A model generated the notes under the pieces. The model had not been told where the DNA came from. It ran no database searches and saw only the letters and a program-made list of their open reading frames with translations. A stretch of DNA of 54,368 nt, taken from the NCBI GenBank assembly GCA_943704425.1, contig CALSCP010002175.1, positions 5,475-59,842 of the forward strand, in the 5' to 3' direction. This document shows, piece after piece, positions 47,801 through 54,368 of this stretch; the first letter of the stretch is position 1, and the number at the start of each line of letters is the position of its first letter. This DNA is from Ministeria vibrans ATCC 50519. Its lineage: Eukaryota > Opisthokonta > Filasterea. The translations under genes and the position numbers were made by a program.

Positions 47801-50619
47801 TTCGGTACACAGTATGTAAATCGACTCAGGGCTTTTTTCTGACTCTTTGTCTCCACCTGCAGTGTCAATGGCGAGCTTGTTGACACAGACGGTCAGTTTC
47901 CGTTTGCCACAGTGATTTCTGCCACCCTTCTGCCTCCATCGCACACAGTCAGCAGTCCCCCGCTGATCATGACTGTCTCTGCGTTTGCCTATGACCTTGG
48001 CGGAAACTTTGCCCAAGTCACACAGAACGTGTCTGTTGTTGTGGACAACATTCCCCCATCGGTATGGCTGGTGATCAATTATTGCATCACTATGGAGATG
48101 TAATCCACATACTTCGTTCCTTAGATTGTCAACGTGTTGCCCCAGAACAACTCGCTTGTCACGTCGCTCTCGCCCATTCAACTTGTTGTGTCGGAGTCTC
48201 TCGACAACGGAAAAGTCTTTGGATTGGCCGCCAGCTTGATGACGAACAGTACGTTGATTGTGATTTCAACCCAAAATTTAATACTATTGTTCTTTCTTCT
48301 TCTTTTTCAGATGGCTCCGTTCACCCTTTAACTGTGTCGGGTGTTTACGACGATGCGTTTCAGAGTGTCATATTGACATTTGAGCAAGCGCAACAATTCA
48401 TCGCCGGTGAAACTGTGTCACTGACTGTGAGTGGCACCATTGAGGATGCGGGTGGTAACACTCACTCGTTTGACTTGACACGGTCCTATCTGCTGGTGAA
48501 TGCCACGGTCGAGAGTGTTGTCATTGGTGGCGACTGGCATGCCGAGACGACGTGGAAGGCGGGGCGTGTGCCGGACGAGTCTGATTCGGTTCTTATTCGC
48601 GGTAGTGTCACTCTTGAGGCATCCGCAAACACCAGCCGCGTCTACATTGACAGGGACGCACAGCTCTTGTGGCGCACCTACTCCTCATCGGCAACTGTTC
48701 GATTTGGCAGCCTTGTCAACTATGGCGATGTATCACGCGTGCCAGGATACATCAGTGCGCGTATGATCGTCACCGAGAAGATTATAAACTACGGCTCCTT
48801 TGGCGTTTCAACACTGTTCGCTCCGCTCTTATTCAACGAGGGGACTCTTGTTGGGGGGACCATTGATATCAGCGACTTGCTCGTCAATTCAAATCTCATT
48901 CAGCGAAGCTCGTCTCACTCGGTGCTCGATTTGCGTATCCATGGTGACATCACCAACACCGGCTCCATTCTCAGCTCGAGCGAGTCGCTCTTTCCAACAA
49001 CCGACACCATTGTGCACATTTATCGCAATATTACCGTGTCCGCGGGCTCCAGATGGGAACCGAGTGAGACCGTTTTGATGCGATACGATGATCCTTGGAA
49101 CATACCCGAGGGACTTTTTGGCGTCCTTAGGCTCACAGACAATGTCACATTGACCGCTGACTCAGCGTGCATCGGCGGTTTCATGGCGTACCCGGAAAAT
49201 TTTGAGATACACGTTGGCAGCGGCGTTCTCTGTGTCGGCGGGCTGCTGAGTACATCTTCCTCTTCCACTCTGCGTGTGCTCACCGCATCAGCTGTCTTAG
49301 GTGAGTTGCTGCTACGATCCACTTTCTCCTCTTCTGCCGGTCGTGTGTGGACGCAGGGCGATCATCATTTGGTTGTGTCTCGACTGGTTCTGGGTGCAGA
49401 TACGACGTGGCACGGACGCAGCAGCAATGCCAACGACGTCGTGGTGGTGGACGGAGACATGATGATTGAGCATGGCGGCACACTGAATGCGGACTACATT
49501 GAGTTCGCAGGGCAGTGGGGCAGACTGGCCCTGCGTGTCACTGGTGAAATGCGCGTTAACGGGACGCTGATGGTCTATCAGTTTGAGGCTCTGCAGAATC
49601 TGATCATTGAGCGAGGAGGTGTGCTGTCGTCGTGTGACCTGGCGAGTGCGGTCTATGGGAATTTGGTGAACTGGGGACTGATTCAGTCGTCGCGTTCTGT
49701 GAAGTTGGAGGTGCATGGCGAGATTGTCAATTATGGACAGGTGCTCGAGTCCACGACCACTTCCCCTCTTCCCACGACAGACACGGTCGTGTCCGTGCAC
49801 CGCAACGTGACAGTGATGCCAAACAGTGTGTGGGCACCGAGTGAGACTCATTTGCTGGGCATTGATCAAGTGTGGTCATTGAGTCCCGCCTTGTGTGGCG
49901 CAGTGTGGCTCTCAGCCAATGCGACGTTCACGGAGACATCACTTTCTATCTGCGAAGAGCTCGCCTTCACGGGGGAGATCCACATTCACCTAGGGGCTTC
50001 ATCGCTTATTGTGGGCGGCCTGCTGGCTGCATCATCAGGTACCAATGTACTGCGGTTGTGGTCTCCCGCAGAGACGCCGGCCGAACTCACGCTGCGCTCG
50101 GACACTGGAACCGTCCGCTTTGGTCGTGCCCAATCCATCTTTGTGTCGCGTCTGGTGGTGCCCTCGGGGACTCTTGTCGCTGGCTCGAGCTCGTCGTCGT
50201 CGGGCACCGACGTGCGCGTCTACGGTGACGTGCATATTGCCGAGGGTGGTCGCATTGATGCCGACTTCCTCGTTGGGGGCTACTGGGGCCGTTTGGGGCT
50301 CTCTGTGTGGGGCTCGCTCCTCAACAGCGATGCAACGCAGCTGCTGGAGCTACAGACACTGAGTGTAGCCGGGAATATGACCGCGCCTGGCGGGGTGCTC
50401 GCTAACACCCTGTACGGGCTCATTCCCATCGACGACACGCCCGGCACACCTCGCGACGTTGAGCTTCAGGCGGGCTCCACCGGCTCCGTCGTCGCGTCCA
50501 TTGTCGCCTCCTCCACCGAGCGGGTCTCCCTTGCCTCTCTGGAGGGCGCAGGTACCTCCTGGTGGCGCTGGAGACCCGCCGGAGGCCAGTGGCGTCCCCG
50601 TGCTTACATCGTCGCATGA
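41405..50619 (+). CDS. Giant type II membrane protein with EGF repeats and a G8-like domain
   Basis: Fourteen exons: 41405-41591, 41673-44410, 44490-44670, 44732-44808, 45007-45363, 45446-46441, 46501-46990, 47072-47200, 47294-47381, 47445-47535, 47647-47804, 47863-48061, 48125-48248, 48311-50619; 8124 nt, 2707 aa, all phases consistent. A cytoplasmic N-terminus of about 65 residues leads into one span (STVLAVSLAILFVVGVAVGA). Outside come an unnamed alpha/beta domain, seven EGF modules (several calcium-binding IDEC type), carboxypeptidase-regulatory-like and bacterial-Ig-like beta domains, a Cys-bearing helical region, and a DTDxDG calcium-repeat segment like thrombospondin type 3 (near 46215-46350). 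A beta-propeller-like part follows, then from 48500 a G8-like start (W-x-VP-x-D-x-V) leading to a beta-helix-like C-terminus. Resembles fibrocystin/TMEM2-type architecture with inverted topology. Likely cell coat or adhesion. One donor (47382) is GTCAGA. Confidence 0.85.
44838..44940. repeat. (AG)n-rich intron tract
   Basis: GAGAGA with scattered CAG and AAG, inside intron 44809-45006 of the EGF/G8 gene. Confidence 0.85.
47565..47625. repeat. (AAT)n/(ATT)n inverted tract in an intron
   Basis: AATAATAAT followed by ATTATTATT, able to fold into a perfect AU hairpin in the RNA, inside intron 47536-47646 of the EGF/G8 gene. Confidence 0.8.
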
Positions 50620-50716
50620 ACAATATTTCATATGATACAGCAATTTTATTCCCTCGTTTTTCATAATAATAATAATAATAATAATAATTAATTGTATTTT
50701 ATATTTTGTTAATGAT
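50620..50716. other. Convergent 3' region with (AAT)n
   Basis: 97 bp between the stops of the EGF/G8 gene (+) and SELENOO (-), with about nine AAT units at 50663-50688. The AT-rich tract could serve polyadenylation of both. Confidence 0.6.
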
Positions 50717-53391
<2,675 letters not shown>

Positions 53392-53485
53392 AGGAAAAAA
53401 AAAAATCTGAAGTCGAAACAGAGTGAGTCGAAAATCGAATAATAATAAAAAAAAAATTCTGACTTCTTTGCAGATTTTTTCTGTG
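53392..53485. promoter_or_regulatory. 94-bp bidirectional promoter region
   Basis: Lies between the SELENOO ATG (minus) and the ATG of the zinc-finger gene (plus). Contains two A-runs (53394-53403 and 53448-53456) and AATCGAATAATAATAAAA. No TATA box in either direction. A CTTTGCAG at 53466-53473 could be an acceptor, in which case the plus gene has an upstream exon overlapping SELENOO. Confidence 0.45.
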
Positions 53486-54106
53486 ATGCTGGACTCACAG
53501 GGCATTTTACGGGGACCCTGCACGGAATGCGGCTGCGTGGAGTTCCAGCAAGCGGCCAATGGATCGGTCCGGTGTGTCTGCGGATGTCGACCCATTTGCC
53601 ATACGCAAACAGCCATTGCAGCTGTCGCGGTGGCGGCCACAACAAACGTGGTTGCTGCTAAGGCGCCTTCAAAGGGAAAAGGCGTCGCTAGAACGTCTGT
53701 GAGCGAAGATTTTTTTGCTGTTTCCGCAACGACAAAGAGCCGCAACGACAGACCATCCGCTGTGGCGACTTCCGCTGATTTCTTTGCTGTTTCAAAGCAA
53801 TCCGACGAGGACGACGACAGTGACGACGGCGATGGGGGAAGCGACGATGCAGAGAGCGGGCTGTGTGCGCTGCCCGACTGTGGCGAAAGAGTCTTTGTGA
53901 ATGATCAGGGCGTCCCTCAGGAATACTGCAGCCTCCAGCACTCGCTGGAAGCAGTGCGGCGCAAGGGGCTGACGCACAATGGCGTCGTTGACGAAGTGAA
54001 CCGCTGCATGTTCCCCGAGTGCCGACGAGTGCGCTGGCCCTTCAAGGACTTCTGTGGCCTGACTCACGCCACAAAGTTTCAGGCGATGACCCGATGCACC
54101 CAAACG
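53486..54106 (+). CDS. Cys/His zinc-finger protein, first exon(s), runs off the window
   Basis: Starts at ATG 53486. The frame is open to the end of the window, but the coding part probably ends at 54106 (ACG|GTACAC, phase 0), as a CT minisatellite follows; 207 codons so far. Layout: an N-terminal Cys cluster (CTECGC...CVCGCRPIC), an Ala/Lys linker with two copies of a DFFAVS motif (residues about 75 and 98), an acidic Asp-rich stretch, then two short zinc-binding modules of the pattern C-x3-(D/E)C...(Y/F)C-(S/G)-x2-H (CALPDCGERVF...YCSLQH and CMFPECRRVRW...FCGLTH). Such modules occur in protist and fungal proteins next to E3-ligase or PARP/WWE-like domains, but those parts would be outside the window. 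Function not assigned. Acidic plus DFFAVS motifs suggest protein-protein docking. Confidence 0.65.
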
Positions 54107-54162
54107 GTACACGACTCGTCAATCTTTGCCCATCGTGAATATGAACCCTTCCTTCGCCTTCT

Positions 54163-54368
54163 CTCTCTCTCTTTCTCTACTTTGTTTCTCTCTCTCTCTA
54201 CTTTGTTTCTCTCTCTCTCTACTTTGTTTCTCTCTCTCTCTACTTTGTTTCTCTCTCTCTCTACTTTGTTTCTCTCTCTCTCTACTTTGTTTCTCTCTCT
54301 CTCTACTTTGTTTCTCTCTCTCTCTACTTTGTTTCTCTCTCTCTCTACTTTGTTTCTCTCTCTCTCTA
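54163..54368. repeat. 21-bp minisatellite (actttgttt + CT6)
   Basis: Unit ACTTTGTTTCTCTCTCTCTC T repeats every 21 bp from 54179, about nine nearly identical copies, truncated by the window end. It lies in the presumed first intron of the zinc-finger gene and is pyrimidine-rich throughout on the sense strand. Confidence 0.9.

Overview
The window is nuclear DNA of a free-living, flagellated unicellular eukaryote. Spliceosomal GT-AG introns interrupt most genes, usually about 50-100 nt long, and there are many (CT)n, (AAT)n and homopolymer tracts. A complete HYDIN homologue implies a motile 9+2 cilium. Long EGF-type extracellular proteins, a Hint (hedgehog/intein-type) fragment and a tandem caspase-like protein would suit a holozoan, apusomonad or rhizarian protist. 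I cannot place it more precisely. The sequence starts with a poly-A run and contains one 372-base N gap (10069-10440).

Layout. 757-4933 (+): a RanBP2-zinc-finger/SH3/triple CbxX-AAA ATPase. 5108-5397 (+): the end of a small unidentified gene. 5562-7527 (-): a TMEM198/DUF4203-like membrane protein in six exons. 7869-9289 (-): a DUF5672 protein in at least eight exons. 9356-9897 (+): the C-terminal part of a NUS1 (dehydrodolichyl diphosphate synthase subunit) gene. The last two meet head-to-head at an A/T homopolymer and both lack 5' ends. After the gap come the 3' exons of an SGNH hydrolase (10577-11156, +), a damaged Hint-domain gene (11417-12520, -) and a 1571-residue receptor-like protein with FG-GAP propeller, lipase, EGF repeats and one membrane span (12909-17624, -). 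17.6-20.2 kb is gene-poor, with one possible terminal exon and decayed ORFs.

The right half is denser: intronless HSP70 (20430-22343, +); HYDIN (22757-37193, +, about 4766 aa, two introns); a protein with two caspase-like domains (37521-39451, +); a TauE/SafE-type transporter (39619-41007, -); a 14-exon, about 2707-aa type II membrane protein with EGF repeats and a G8-like domain (41405-50619, +); SELENOO with Cys in place of Sec (50717-53391, -, ten exons); and, 94 bp away and divergent, a zinc-finger gene running off the window (53486-, +).

The genes do not form one pathway. Recurring themes are cell-surface architecture (FG-GAP/lipase/EGF, EGF/G8, Hint), membrane glycolipid chemistry (NUS1; perhaps DUF5672) and the axoneme (HYDIN). 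Exon boundaries were read from GT/AG sites and checked by codon phase: every listed junction in the TMEM198-like, DUF5672, SGNH, HYDIN, caspase, G8 and SELENOO genes keeps frame. The best candidates for something new are the FG-GAP-lipase-EGF receptor, the tandem caspase-like protein, the RanBP2/SH3/AAA3 fusion, and a shared promoter-proximal motif before HYDIN and the caspase-like gene.
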